A stretch of 64,000 nucleotides of DNA from Galeruca laticollis (GCA_963921935.1 OY998175.1:227934122-227998121); one strand, 5' to 3'. Positions 1-11,768 are shown, numbered from the stretch's first letter. Notes: a model not told the origin generated them from the letters alone. Numbers and translations: made by a program.

Positions 1-920
1 TTCCATTTTTTCTCTCATTTTAACGTAAAAAGTATCAACATTATCTAACTCAATATCTAAAGAAATTACACCATCTGGGTTTTGAACAACCAATACTTCC
101 TTCTCCGAATTAGGTGACTCTACTGGACTTCTACTCAACGCGTCGGGTACTACCATCAATGTGCCTTTTCTATGTACTATTTCAAAATCAAATTGGCTAA
201 GTTTACAACTCCATCGCGCTAACCGACCAGATGGTTCCTTCATTTTGAATAAAAATTTTAGGGCAGCATGATCTGTTATCAAACTGAATTTTGTACCTTC
301 TATATAATCCCTAAATTTTTCACAAGCGAAAATACAAGCTAAGCATTATTTTTCTGTTGTTCTGTAATTTTTTTCAGCCTTACTTAACCCCCTAGATGCA
401 AATGCAATTACTTTTTCCTCATTGTTTTGAATTTGTGTTAAGATAGCACCTAAGCCGGTATCACTTGCATCACATTGAATAAAAAATTCTAATTCACAAT
501 TTGGAAAACTTAAAATTGGAGCTAAAATTAATAATTCTTTAATTTTTCTAGAAGTTGATTCGGCTTCTAAACTCCACTGTATTTTCTGACCCTTTTTTTA
601 TTTCTCAGCAAATTATTTATGGGTGCCATGACGCTGGAAAAATTGGAATAAAACGCCTATACCAACTACACATTCCTGTAAACTGTTTTATTTCAGTTGT
701 TGTTTTTGGAACCGGATAGTTTACAATTGATAAAACTTTTTGCGGATTCGTGGAAAGTCCACTAGAATCTAGGACAAAGCCTAAATACTTTAATGGTGGT
801 TTAAAAAATTCGCATTTGTCAAGATTGACTGTTAAGTTTGCATCTTTTAGACGCCTAAATACTTCATGCAAAAGTTTTACATGCTCATCAAATGTTGATG
901 AAAGTGGAATTCCTCCTTGT
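1..920 (-). pseudogene. Gypsy (Ty3) retrotransposon pol remnant: RT end plus RNase H
   Basis: The minus strand encodes the end of a Gypsy-type reverse transcriptase (FDEHVKLLHEVFRRL, CEFFKPPLKYLGFVL, IKQFTGMCSWYRRFIP) followed by the connection and RNase H region (FFIQCDASDTGLGAIL, then ITDHAALKFLF, then GRLARW, then PDALSRSP). The RT catalytic YxDD block is missing: similarity stops near 915, so the element is cut on its 5' side and leaves the window on its 3' side. The frame is broken by two single-base shifts, near 640 and 595, and by an in-frame TAA near 345 just before the CLACIFACEKF-like motif. It is therefore a dead copy. The upstream stretch 920-990 reads open but shows no pol similarity. 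Confidence 0.9.
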
Positions 921-989
921 TCTCGGTACATTGTTTTAGTGTTTTTAGTATATTGTAATTTTAATTTTGATAACAATTTGAATGTAGGG

Positions 990-2340
990 CCCTTTTGATT
1001 TTGAGGCCCTAGGCTGAAGCCTAGTTAGCCTATAGAAGAATCCGATAATTTCTGCCCACACAATGATCTTTTGTGGACACTGCGTATTTGCCTCCACCAT
1101 TCAATGAGGACTTTCATCTGAGCAGTACCTACAGTTTTGTTTATTCACTGTGCCATGTAAACGGAAAGTAACATAAACAGAAAAAAATATTTGATTAAAA
1201 AAAAATCAAGGAATAGTGTTAAATCTATCAAGTCCATTCTGCGATCTGGATCGTCATCGTGCATTTCCTGTACCAGTTCTACTTTATTGTACAGATTAAC
1301 ACAGAGAGAAAATAAAATCATGTGATTACAGAAATTTAGAAAACATTTTCATTCAAGATTGGAATGTTGCCAAGACGTGAGCAGATAAATTTATTAATAA
1401 TAAAAAAAATGATTCGTAGTATATTTAAAAATATTGTTGGTCACCTACGAAACATGAAACCGTTAAGACTATCAGTATTGTTAACAATTAATTAAAAAAA
1501 GAATACATTTAAGTAGAGTTTCTTTGTAATCAGAAACATAAAAGTTATATTTTCTTATCACCACTGATAAGGCAACACCGACATGAAAGTTATGATAACA
1601 GACATTACCATTGTATGTATTCTATGCTGGTGATAAAAATACATAAATAACTAATCAGTGGTAGTGTTAGTAGCGATAATACCCACATATTTTAGCAGTT
1701 TTATGGTCGATAAACTCATTGGTCCTTACCCAAAAAAAATAAGGCAATTACATACGACATGCAGGTTATGTTGTTATCAAAAATTGCGAAATTCACAAGT
1801 AATTTATAGTTAAGATAACATTTCTCATGTGCGGATATCATTTACCCCCATAATCCATCAAAAACAAGCGAAACCGTGACTTTAATATGGTAAAAATTTT
1901 TTTCGAAAAGAAAATTACGATTATTATTTTTCACACTCTGTATAATTTCATTTATCCATCAAAACAAACATATTAGTACATAATATTTTACAAGGTTTGT
2001 ATAGGGAATGCATTCTAAATATAAAAACCGATGAAATATATTTTTTTTCTCGAATATTTCGTACTACAGGAGACATATGGGCGTATAATTGATGACTGTA
2101 ATTTTTCACAACCCCATTGACATTCGTCCTGTAACATATGTGTCAACATAGTAACTCGACCTAATGTAATAGCCATTAGTAAAAAGTTCACGACAGTTTT
2201 AGACGTGTCTAAATCAACGGCAATATTAATTACTTAACAGAAACCAATGAACTAAAACATGCAATAATTCTAAACACCTTATAGTAGCACAGTGCACGAG
2301 AAATGTATAAAAACGTAACGATATCCCTGTGAGCTTTTCC
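990..2340. other. No gene seen; AT-rich intervening DNA
   Basis: Both strands carry only short, unrecognised frames. I see no tandem array, no TIR pair and no protein motif here. It is probably decayed repeat. Confidence 0.5.
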
Positions 2341-2342
2341 AG

Positions 2343-2815
2343 GCTCATTTTTTCATAATTACGTTAATGTTGTGTTTGGATAACGTATGTCACAAAACTC
2401 AAAATACATTATCACTATTGTTCTTAAAAGCCAAATCAAAACCAAAAAAATCTAACGTATATTCTGTACCATTCTCAAACTGTCCAAAAAAATTTGTAGG
2501 TATGACAACACAACATCTAGAAAATCGGCTAAATGGTCATAAATACACAAAAAATGCGCCCACCGCCCTACATAAACATGGAAGAACTGAAAATAGGAGT
2601 TTGATTTCAATAATATAAAAATACTAGCACTGGACTCTAATAACCACAAATTAACAGTCATAAAATGGTACATATAAAAAAGAAAAGAAAGTAATGAACG
2701 ATAAGCAAGATATCGAAAATTTAAGTCAAATCTACCATAATTTAATTGTGTAGTGGATTTATTAATCAAAATACAAACATCCAAAAACAAAATAAAAATA
2801 CTAGAAACTTTTAAG
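2343..2815 (+). pseudogene. Penelope-like element, GIY-YIG endonuclease end (family 1)
   Basis: The frame holds the linker and nuclease core typical of Penelope-like pol C-termini: NNVCHKTQNTLSLLF (compare NNxTLKxLF), SNVYSVPFSNCPKKFVGMT (the vYxIPC..C...YVGxT core) and LENRLNGHKYT (the R and H of the GIY-YIG fold). After a frame break near 2600 the next segments, FDFNNIKILALDSNN and QDIENLSQIYHNLIV, match the usual tail. The reverse transcriptase is absent, so the copy is truncated at its 5' end. The first cysteine of the CxxC pair reads F, another sign of decay. It differs clearly from the second Penelope family at 28-44 kb. Confidence 0.7.
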
Positions 2816-3093
2816 TTCACTCCAATATCGTGAATTTAAGTCTAAAGTACTTCTATCATTTTATCAGCAAACTTGTTATTATATATGTTAAGCGTCGTTA
2901 TTATACACATTCCAAATTTTATATTTATTAATTTCAAATATTTTGTTCCATCGATACATGAAATGAAATATTTTGAAGCAGCTCCGAACAAGGAGTAAAA
3001 CGTCAAGTTATATAGACGATATGGAGTTTTTCTTATTCATAACTTTAACCCAAGAACATAACATTAAAAATTAGTATAAATAGTTAAAGAAAA

Positions 3094-3100
<7 letters not shown>

Positions 3101-3150
<50 letters not shown>
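3101..3150. repeat. (TA)n microsatellite at the 3' side of the RTE element
   Basis: About 25 TA units directly abut the CAT/ATG triplet tail of the RTE element. A matching TA tract lies at the other end of the element (6341-6400). Confidence 0.95.
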
Positions 3151-3152
<2 letters not shown>

Positions 3153-3206
3153 TCATCATCATCATATGCAGCTTATTCAACCATTTTGTTATGGTGTAGC
3201 CTCCCT

Positions 3207-6110
3207 TTACATATTTATATATTCCATTTCCATGTGGGCCCATTGTTGTCTATTGCTAGCTATGCGGCCCCAAGTTGATCCTGCGAGTTTCTTTATGTCG
3301 TAGTCCCATCTTAAGTTGGGGCGTCTTCTTGGTCTTTTCACGCCTCGGGGATACCATTGCGTTATCTTTGTGGTCCATCTATCGTCTGTCCTTCTAGCGA
3401 GATGCCCCGCCCATTGCCACTTTAGGGATCTGATTCTATTTATGACATCTATCACTTGGGTCTTTTGTCTGATCCAATCAAGCCTTTTTCTATCTCTCCT
3501 TGTTATTCCAAGCATGCATCGTTCCATAGACCTCTGCGTTACCTGGAGTTTTCTAATGATATCAGTTTTCAGGGTCCAGGTTTCACAGCCGTATGTTAAT
3601 ACTGGTAGTACGCACTGATCAAACGCTTTCTTTTTCAAACGGAGTGACATTCTAGACTTGAAGATGATAGAGTTCTGTCCAAATGTTCTCCATGCTAATT
3701 TGATTCTTCTGTTTATTTCTGGAAGTAGAGAGCCTGATATGTGTATTAGTTGACCCAGGTATATGTATTCCTATACTATTTCCAGGGCAGTGTCATTAAT
3801 TGTTATTTCTTGTGCGTTTATCAGTTCGTTATACATTATCTTGGTCTTACTCAGATTTATTTTAAGGCCTACTTCGTTGCTTGCTGCATTCAATTCATTT
3901 ATTTGTTGTTGCATTTCGCCAGGGTTACTCGCTATCAGGATGATGTCATCAGCGAATCTTAGATGGTTCAAGTATTCTCCATCTATATTCAGACCTGTGT
4001 TGTTCCAGCCCAGTTTTCTGAAGATGCTTTCTAGTGTTGCTGTAAATAACTTTGGTGATATTGCGTCTCCTCTGCTGGTGGGGAATTCTGGTGTGCCCTC
4101 ATATATCCTAACTCTCGCTTTGGCTTCCCTATATATATTTGCTAGGCTCTCAATATATGGCTTGTCGACCCCTTGTTCTGTTAGGGCATTTATTACTGCT
4201 CTGGGATATATAGAGTCGAATGCTTTCTCAAAGTCGATGAAGGCTAGTGCTAGTGGTTGGTTGTATTCTTTGGTTCGACTGATAACCTCTTTGAGGGTAT
4301 GGATGTGATCTATTGTACTGAAGCCTTTGCGGAATCCAGCCTGTTCTCGTGGTTGGGCCGAGTCTAGTGTATTTTGTATTCTGTTGTGAATGATCTTTGT
4401 GAATACCTTGTACGTCACTGGTAGTAGACTTATTGGTCTGTAGTTCTTGATGTCTTCTTTGCTGCCTTTCTTGTGGTTCAACACTATAAGGGCGCTGTTC
4501 CACTCTTTAGGTATGCTCCTGGACATCAGACAGTTCGTGTATAGTTTGGCAAGGTACTTCCATGTTTTAGCTCCTGCATATTTGAGTATTTCGGTCGTGA
4601 TGCCGTCATTTCCCGCTGCTTTGCCATTTTTCATGCTTTTCAGTGCCATTTCTACTTCCTCCACCAAAACTTCTGGTATGGCATCTTCTGAGTGTTCTAT
4701 TATTTCTTCCAAATTTTCAGGGGCCTTGTATAGGTCTCCATAGAATTTGGCTACTAGGTCTATTATTTCATTCCTGTCTGTAGTTCTTTTGTTTCCATCA
4801 GTTAATGCAACTATCTGTCTTTTCCCTATTATTAGTGCCCTTTTTGCATTTTTGTAGCTTTTACGGTTTTCTATTGTTGTTTGTACCAGTTTCTCGTTGT
4901 AATTCCTGATATCTTCTGCGATTTTCTTTCGTATCGTCTTGCACAGTTCGGTGTATTCAATTCTTTGAATGTTTGTTGTCTTTTTCATTTCTCTTCGTTT
5001 TTGTAATAGTGCTTTTGTTTCCGTAGTTAGTTTTTTGTGCTCACCTCGTTCTTGCAGACCTCCCACTTCTACGGCGCAGTTTCGAATTGTGTCCATCAGT
5101 TCAGGGTTGTTATATTCCACTTTTTGTAGTCTTTCTTCTAGTAGTGCTACATATTGGTGAGAGTTCTCTCTTAGCCTTTCGTTGTTTATGTTTTTCGTTG
5201 TGTTGGTTTTGATTAGTCTTGACCTTTCTAGTTTTATATCTAAGACCAGTCGAGCTCTAATTAGTCGATGGTCGCTTCCTGTAGTGAACTTGTTGAGCGT
5301 GCTTAGGTCTTTTACTGTGTTAATTTTATTGGTGAGGATAAAGTCTATTTCGTTTCTGATAGTTGCACCGGGGCCTTCCCACGTCCATTTCCTGTTAGGG
5401 TTCTTCTTGAAGAAGGAGTTTGCCACATACATGTTCTGAAAGTGTGCGAACTGTATTAATCTCTCTCCTCTTTCATTCCTTCCTCCAAATCCATATTTCC
5501 CCATTCCTTTTTCTTGGTCTTTCCTGTGTCCTACTTTGGCATTAAAGTCTCCCATTATGTATTTGAAGTGACTATTGTCGTTGCTGAGCGCTTGGGTTAT
5601 TTCATTATAGAATTCTTCTATTTCGTCGTCACTATGGCTGATTGTTGGGGCGTATACCTGAATAATCTGGATAGTATATCTTTTGGAGAGTCTTAGTGTT
5701 ATGCTGGCTACTCTGTCTGAGCTGCTTGTTATCCTTATGATTCTATTTTTCCAGGTTTTCTTAATTAGGAATCCTACTCCGCTTGTTCTTCCTGTTGGTG
5801 TTCCTTGGTGGTATAGAAGATTCCCTGATTCAAGTTCTATGAGTTCTTCATTTTTTCATCTTACTTCGCTAATGCCCATGATATCCCACTTTATTTTTGC
5901 TGCCTCTGTTTCCAGTTCCATAATCCTAGCTTGATTAGAGAGTGTACGGCAGTTATAAGTTGCTAGGTGTAATGTAGTCAATGGGTAGTGGTTTAGACTC
6001 CGCAGATTCTTAGCACCCTCTGCCCTCGTGGCTGGTTCCCAGGATCTACCCCTCCTAGGGCCCTTCGGGCTTACGGAGAATGAGGGCCGTAACTTGTCCT
6101 TGTCTGTCAT
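3207..6110 (-). pseudogene. RTE ORF: AP endonuclease plus reverse transcriptase, two stops
   Basis: One frame of 968 codons runs from ATG at 6110 to the stop at 3207. In order it shows an apurinic-type endonuclease (LATYNCRTLS, then MGDFNAKVG, then NEIDFILTN), reverse transcriptase (NGKAAGNDGI, NYRPISLLP, FIDFEKAFDSI, the catalytic LRFADDIILIAS) and the RTE C-terminal region (VLPVLTYGCETW, WAGHLARR, KRPRRRPNLRW). Both metal-binding aspartates of the FADD box are present. The frame is closed only by a TGA at about 5856-5858 and a TAG at 3771-3773. All three open segments share one frame and I see no indel. Replacing each stop by a sense codon fits the family alignment (the R in SEVR.KNEE and E before YIYLGQ), so these look like point mutations. 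Confidence 0.9.
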
Positions 6111-6254
6111 GCTGGGGTTGTGAGGCGTACCTTACCACGCTGCCTCAATGCGGGTTGGCAAGGGGCGAGGGATGTCGTCCGCCAGTTTTCGCCATTTACT
6201 GACGGACCCTGTACCCCCAGATTTTTAGTGGAACTTTTTATTTATGAAAAAGCC

Positions 6255-6338
6255 CTTACTAGAGTGAGATTCGAACGCCCGTCCTTCAGGTCAAGAAAAC
6301 CCAATTTCCGGCGCTCTAACGCACTCCGCCATCTGGGA
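6255..6338 (-). other. tRNA-like (Leu/Ser class) sequence at the 5' end of the RTE element
   Basis: Read on the minus strand, the segment contains an A-box-like GATGGCGGAGTGCG, the class II hallmark AGAGCGCC, and a B-box-like GCGTTCGAATCTC. The spacing resembles eukaryotic tRNA-Leu or tRNA-Ser with a long variable arm. The T-stem and acceptor pairings are poor, so it is not a functional tRNA gene. It sits exactly between the TA tract and the RTE leader. It could be a SINE head captured by the LINE, a truncated SINE insertion at the same spot, or an internal Pol III-type promoter of the element. Confidence 0.6.
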
Positions 6339-6339
6339 G

Positions 6340-6340
<1 letters not shown>

Positions 6341-6400
<60 letters not shown>
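6341..6400. repeat. (TA)n microsatellite at the 5' side of the RTE element
   Basis: About 30 TA units start immediately beyond the tRNA-like segment. This mirrors the TA tract at 3101-3150 on the far side of the element. Confidence 0.95.
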
Positions 6401-6404
<4 letters not shown>

Positions 6405-6599
6405 AGATAACTTATTGTGAGTATGTGGCAATGAAATACCAAGGTGTATCCATTTGAATATATATTTTCCAAGTTTTCGAAAATGTTACATATTCATTTT
6501 CAAGCAATAATTAAACAAGAATGGTGGTATAATTGTTTATAAATAAAAGATCATTTTAAACATAATTTCCAAAATAAATAAACTTCAAAAAAGCTGCTA

Positions 6600-6755
6600 A
6601 CAATAAAAAGTGGCCAACGACGACGACATGTACACAGGATTATTCTCTAAATAAACCGTTTTTCGTGTTTTTCTCATTGAAAAACGTAAAAATCATTCAA
6701 AAATAATTAAAACTCCTTTTTATGGGTAAACCAATACTTTTCTCACATAGTAGAT
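6600..6755 (-). repeat. Dispersed repeat shared with 42480-42640
   Basis: On the minus strand this block matches the plus strand at 42480-42640: GAGAAAAGTATTGGTTTACC, then a TTATTTTTACGTTTT-type stretch, AACACGAAAAAACGGTTT, ATCCTGTGT and ATGTCGTCGTCGTTG in the same order. Both copies lie beside or inside a mariner-like transposase remnant. It may be part of that transposon family's non-coding sequence or an independent MITE. Confidence 0.75.
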
Positions 6756-6880
6756 ATAGGGTTGACGAAAAATTAAAAAGGAAACGAATCCTGTGGTCAA
6801 AGTAGTGAATTTTCACATTTGAATTTGCGATGGGTTTCTGAAAAATCGGATTGAGAAAATTATTTACTCATGGATGATAG

Positions 6881-7801
6881 TCAATTTATGTTTATTTTGT
6901 AATTAATCGAATCACAAATTGAAAAACATATTACCATAATGAGAGAAGCAATCTGAGAGTTTCTAGCTATTAAAGGAAAATGGGGGGGTGACCTATTCTG
7001 CTGGAAATAAGTTTCATTCCAATTACCATTCAATTGTACATCTTGATCCAACTGTGGATAAAAAAATAATTCCAACATGTCTCTATAAGTATTTCCATTG
7101 ATTGTTTTTTCAGCGAAAAAAAAAATTGTCAATAGATTTTATTATTGTTGTTTACAGCACACCACACATTTACCTTAGGTGAATCTGTTCCATATTGTTC
7201 AAACTCATGCGGATTTACTTCAGACCAAATTCTGCATTCCTCCTGAGATCCATAAACGTTTCACACATAAAAACACGTTTTTCGAAGTCCCTCTCATTCG
7301 TTTCTGATAAATTTGAATTTTATGAGGATTTAGTTTTATTGCTTTCAAAATGTTATGAATTGTAGACTTACTAATGTTGAAATGGGAAGCAACTTTTCTT
7401 AACGACGATTTTGGATATCTCCTAACAAAGTCATATACAGCTAGTGTCATCTAAATAATTATTAACTGGTACTCTTTTCTTTCGAAATAATGGTCCAGTT
7501 TCTTTATAAGTGCGGAACCAACTTCTAATTGTTTTGAACTGGGTGGTTGTTTATTAAAATCTCTGAAAAAACGTCTTTGAGTTAAAATCACCGATTTTGT
7601 TTCAGCTAAGGTAAGTACAACATTTGCTTTTTCTACATCTGAAAACACTATTTTCACATAAAAACAGACAATAACAATGACTGACAATACGCAAAGTTGA
7701 TAAATTTGACATTTACATAAAACTTCCAAAGCTTTTACTATGATTGAAGGTACAACTAGTAAGCATGCATCTCTCATTTTAAAAGCTAATTTTGGAGTCA
7801 C
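6881..7801 (-). pseudogene. Mariner/Tc1-like transposase with DUF4817-type N-terminus, decayed
   Basis: The minus strand carries an N-terminal helix-turn-helix region (FSDVEKANVVLTLAETKS, RRFFRDFNKQPPSSKQL), a second HTH (YPKSSLRKVASHFNISKSTI) and late DDE-domain pieces (CRIWSEVNPHEFEQYG, SPKVNVWCAV, FFFAEKTINGNTY, then a degraded FQQNRSPPHF). The stretch that should hold the first catalytic aspartate, between the second HTH and IWSEVNPH, is missing. The FQQDGAPPH-type motif has lost its D. Several frames are needed to follow it. A typical member encodes about 340-370 residues. Confidence 0.75.
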
Positions 7802-7864
7802 ACTCTAAACGATTTCAAAAAAAATTTAAATGAAGAATAGGTAAAGGTCGGTTCTTTCAAACTA

Positions 7865-8110
7865 CAAAACAATATACTGGGTGTTTCATTAATGAAAGTC
7901 AAAAAAAATTGTCAAACATCCGCCATTTTTGTTGTGACGTAGGCAAAACGAATAAAAAAACTTAACTTTTTCAAACAAAGCTTGTCCTAAAATGAAACAT
8001 ATCAGTGAAAACCGCATGTCTCTATCTCGAACCGTTTAGAAGTTATGGGCAGTTAAAATGAGGAGAAATAAAGATGGTATTAACAGCTACACCACGTTTT
8101 TTAGCGATAG
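7865..8110 (-). other. Probable 5' end and leader of the mariner-like element
   Basis: The block upstream of the transposase remnant contains TACTGGGTGTTTCATTAATG at 7872. A GGGTGTTTCA-type start is common at the ends of transposons with DUF4817 transposases. A leader with AACTTCTAAACGGTTCGAG (minus strand) follows further out. I could not find the matching inverted end near 6500-6880, so the boundary is tentative. Confidence 0.35.
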
Positions 8111-9519
8111 GAAGATCTTATGAAGATACGAAATTTAGTTGTACTATAGCACCACAATCATTAAGAATAATTGTTCCGGAAACCTGTCGAGCAATATATA
8201 AGTGACTGAAAAATTAATATTAAAAAGTTAGTAAAAAATATTTTATTCATAACAACAAAAAATAAGGATACGCATAAATAAAAATTTGTAATAATAAAAA
8301 AATATTTTAAACTGAAGCTGTTGACAAAAAGAGAAAAAAAATGAAAGGAAATGAAAAAGATGGCAAAAGACAGAAAACTGGTGGAAGGAATTGGTAGAAG
8401 AAGAACTGGAAACCCTATCCGACGCCTGAAAAAGTAAAAGGAAATCAGAAGGCGAAGAAAATTTTGAAAAAACCCGAGAATTTTGTGAAATTCGAAAAAG
8501 TGAAAAACAATTGAAGAAAATTTGAAAAATTTCATGAATTCGAATAATTTTTTTTATTTCTTAACAGTTCAATTTATACATATGCACCTAAAACTACATA
8601 TACTATAATGAAAATATTTTCCTGAAAATTAAAATAACAATAAATCTCTTTTGTTGTACAGACATACAATCAAGCTTCATTTGTGAATACGTTTCGATAA
8701 CCCCAATGTCGTCATCAGGTTCTATCTCCATCAGAGTCAGTCAACTTTTTAATAAACCCCGTATAAACATTAGACTATTATTCAACTCGTAGCATAACGG
8801 CATGCTCCGTAATGCGACCTAAAACATTCCGTAAACTCTCGAGAATCCCATCTATATGGAATTTTTAGGATTTCCTTTCAATGTCACCCTCAATATTTTC
8901 TGTCTCTCTTTTTTTCGTTTCGTACTCTTTTGTTTACCACTAGTAGAAATTATGATAGTTGAGGAAATGTCGGATAAGTTATCAGTTCATAATTAGTGTC
9001 ACTCGGAATATGCATTTAGATTTTGATAATTTTGATGTATCTTATCACACTACTACGCAACCCACGCATTTAACGAAACATTTTTTATTTATCAAACAAC
9101 AGGGAATACCGTTCAAGAAACTATGTCGCGAAATTCTTTTAAAGAAACATTGTTTTTCAGTAGTTACTCTATCAATTTACTAAAAGACACTTTTATTGTG
9201 ACAATTATCAAAAATGAGTGGTATTGTGATCAACTTGTACACATTTTGTATACAGAGTGGCTCATTTAGATTATAAACACATGTAAAATTTTAAATTATT
9301 TATTATTTAAATGGATTAGTAAAATATTATGTAAATTTAACTGTGTAAATAAATTGCATTTATTAGAAAGAATAATAGTCATACATAAATCAAATTTCTT
9401 ATCACCTAATTCTTATTCAATTCAATAAACTCCATTTTTTTCTAAAACACACTGTTGGAGATTGATTGGTGGCAAGGGACCGGATTAGAAAATTAAAAGG
9501 CACTCACCATGATTTCATC
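8110..9519. other. No gene seen; decayed repeat with a hammerhead-like motif
   Basis: ORFs here are low in complexity and unrecognised. At 8718-8691 (minus) a CTGATGA box and a GAAAC box are spaced 16 bases apart with a short possible stem between them. This resembles the tail motif of the Penelope-like copies elsewhere in the window. Near 9470-9500 a short plus-strand frame reads WWQGTGLEN, which weakly recalls BEL pol but is too short to call. Confidence 0.4.
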
Positions 9520-9520
9520 G

Positions 9521-9722
9521 TGTATATGTTACCGTAAATACCCGAAATCCGTTAATACGCGTAATAACTAGTGAGAACCCGAAATAACTAGGAATGTCGG
9601 TAATTTCGCGTTCTTACTAGTAAGAACGCGTAATTACTACGAGGTCTAGGAAAATACCGAATTAAAACTTTTATACGGCTATTTACTGAAATGTTCAGTT
9701 AGAACGCGGTCTTTCTAAGCAC
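9521..9722 (+). repeat. Left TIR of the Ginger-like element
   Basis: It starts TGTATATGTTACCGTAAATA. It contains several short internal palindromes of the ACTAGT/AACGCG kind, for example CGCGTTCTTACTAGTAAG, that are kept in the right copy. Confidence 0.9.
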
Positions 9723-9902
9723 ACAACAGTAAATAACCGAATTTTAAAATTTATGAATGCCTAAAATTAATATTGTAGGTAAGTATCTGTTAGAGAATAA
9801 AGTGCGGTTGGTTTCAGTTAATTTATTGCACAAAAAAAATTACAGAACAAATGAAACATAGAACAAGCGAAATTCAAACAAAAGTGTATAATATAACTTA
9901 GC

Positions 9903-11484
9903 TTACTTATTATTGCAAAAGGTACTATTATGGCATTTTGAATTGCATAGAACATTATTTTTTTGCATTTGCATAATTTACTTTTACAATTTTTATTGCA
10001 TTTGCACATAAAAAACCCTGGCTAGAACCAAAATTAGATGAAGCTGCTTGACGTAAAGAAATTTGTTTATCTTTCCTTATTAAATCAATGTCAATAAATT
10101 TTTGCTTGCAAATATCAAATTCGGATCTGGTCTACAGATGATTTATGACTCCATCTTTTGTACCTAACTGGTACATGTTGTCGTCGGTCTTCAGTAACAC
10201 AACAGCTATTATATTTCTGAAAGCACCTTTTGCTTTATCCACATCAGGAATAGGTACCGTAACATTATCGCCAACGTTTGCAGGTGGATGTGTTTTATCA
10301 CTGTAGCTTTTCATCTTTTTTGCCTGATGAATTAGCGATTGGCTTGCTTCTGACCTTACTGCTTTTATATTGTCTTCTGTTTTACAATTCAAACAGAAGT
10401 CACGATCAATGTTAGTCGATAAAATAGCACCACATTTGTTGCAAAAGCGTTCTTGTTCTTGATCTTCTTCTGGATCTTTTTCAGCAATGTCGTCTTCTGA
10501 ATTTGAATCTTCTCTTTGAGTTTCTTCTCTCATCGTGGTAACATCATTAACGAGTTTTTCTAAATCCCCTTCCCGCTCTTAAGATGAAATAACCTCAGGA
10601 GGCAAAGACGATGTAGTTAATCCAACTCTAGGTTCGATGCCAAACATGGCCTTATATGGAGTTTGCCTTATGCCTGCATGATAGGCACGATTTTTCATAA
10701 ATTCTACAAATGGTAGACCTTCTGACCATTTTACAGTTTTATTATCGGACATCCATGAAGCAATCATATTTTCAACATCTTGATTGGCCCTTTCGACTGA
10801 TCCCTGATTCTGGCTGTGTCGTGGCTTTCCCTGAACGATCTTAAGTTCTGGCCATAAGGATTTAAATTCGTTTATAACACAGTTCGCAAATTCTCGACCG
10901 TTATCACTGTGTAATATGCAAGGCGCTCCAAAGGTCAAAAATATTTCGTTCAATTTGTATGCCTTTTCTTCAGCTCGTTTAGATGTTAAAGCTCTTAACA
11001 AAATGAACTTGGTTAAATGATCTTGATAAACCATTATGAATTTATATTCTCCATCTGATTGGCTCTGCATATCGATCAGATCTACTTGGCATCGGCTGTT
11101 TAATTCATTGTGTAAAATTGGTTTAGAAACCAATCCTCTTTTCTTCTTAGATTTTTTACTGTTGCAGACTTCGCGCATCGACAGATATAAATTCATCATT
11201 CTGGTAGTAATATTTGCATATTTTCTTGCTGTTTCTATTCGAAGTCGGTCTCGACCACCATGCCCAATTGCTACGTGAGCAGCTTCGATAACATCAAAGA
11301 TTTCTTCAATTGGGAGGTAATATGATATTTCATCATTCTTGGATTTAGCTATAATATGCTGAACGCCACTTAATTCCATGATGTCAAAACGGTTTAAACG
11401 ACGATATTGTAGGGTAGTTTTCTTTTTTGTCAGTTTAGCTTCTTTAATTTCTTAAAGTAGATTTTCGTAAGTTTCTTTATTCAT
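9903..11484 (-). pseudogene. KRBA2-type DDE integrase (Ginger transposase), broken
   Basis: From ATG at 11484 the frame encodes an N-terminal zinc-type region (AHVAIGHGGRDRL, SMREVCNSKK, where the first cysteine of the usual CxxC is R), an integrase core with the D,D,E triad visible (CQVDLID, LHSDNGREFAN, SVERANQDVENM) and the KRBA2-like downstream region (FCNKCGAIL zinc ribbon, TVPIPDVDKAKG, YQLGTKDG). It ends in a Cys-rich tail (CKCNKNCKSKLCKCKK) and a stop at 9903-9905. Disruptions are in-frame stops at 11452-11454, about 10579 and about 10132, plus two single-base shifts in the last 120 bases. Apart from these the frame is continuous. In the cell such a protein would cut and join transposon ends. 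Confidence 0.85.
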
Positions 11485-11768
11485 AATAGTATATTTCGAT
11501 AATTTGGGATCTTCACTGCATGTACTTAATCATTCGTAAATTTTTCTTTCCAAGCAATCAGCGAAGAATTCATTTTTCGAAGAACAACGTTTATCAAAGT
11601 AACAAACGGCAAACGGCGTGGTGCACACAGTAACAACTTCAGATAAAATAACGTATTATGGAGCCGCGCAAGGTGCGGGGGAACCTTCCCCTGTCTTTTG
11701 AGACATCGCGAGATGAAATGTAGCCAATTCCTGCAAAGATCGAGTAACACTCAGTGGTTACTAACTTA

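Larger units (their letters stand above)
3151..6341 (-). mobile_element. RTE-clade non-LTR retrotransposon, apparently full length
   Basis: The element reads on the minus strand from a tRNA-like head at about 6338, through a short leader (about 6250-6111), one long ORF (6110-3207), and a short 3' UTR ending in (ATG)n at 3166-3151. RTE elements usually end in short tandem repeats rather than poly(A), which fits. Both ends meet a TA tract, so the element probably inserted into a TA microsatellite, or the tract was copied as the target duplication. I found only two disabling changes in about 2.9 kb of coding sequence, so it looks young compared with its neighbours. Confidence 0.85.

Noticed and set aside
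3316..3618. Open plus-strand frames across 3.3-5.7 kb
   Set aside because: Antisense shadows of the RTE ORF on the minus strand.
6255..6338. Functional tRNA-Leu gene
   Set aside because: Acceptor and T stems do not pair well and it is embedded at the end of a LINE.
8161..8535. 124-codon minus-strand ORF
   Set aside because: Low-complexity F/S/I-rich translation of an A-rich stretch; no motif.
9470..9500. Plus-strand WWQGTGLEN as a BEL pol continuation left of the Ginger-like element
   Set aside because: Too short, and in the wrong orientation to continue the minus-strand BEL element.
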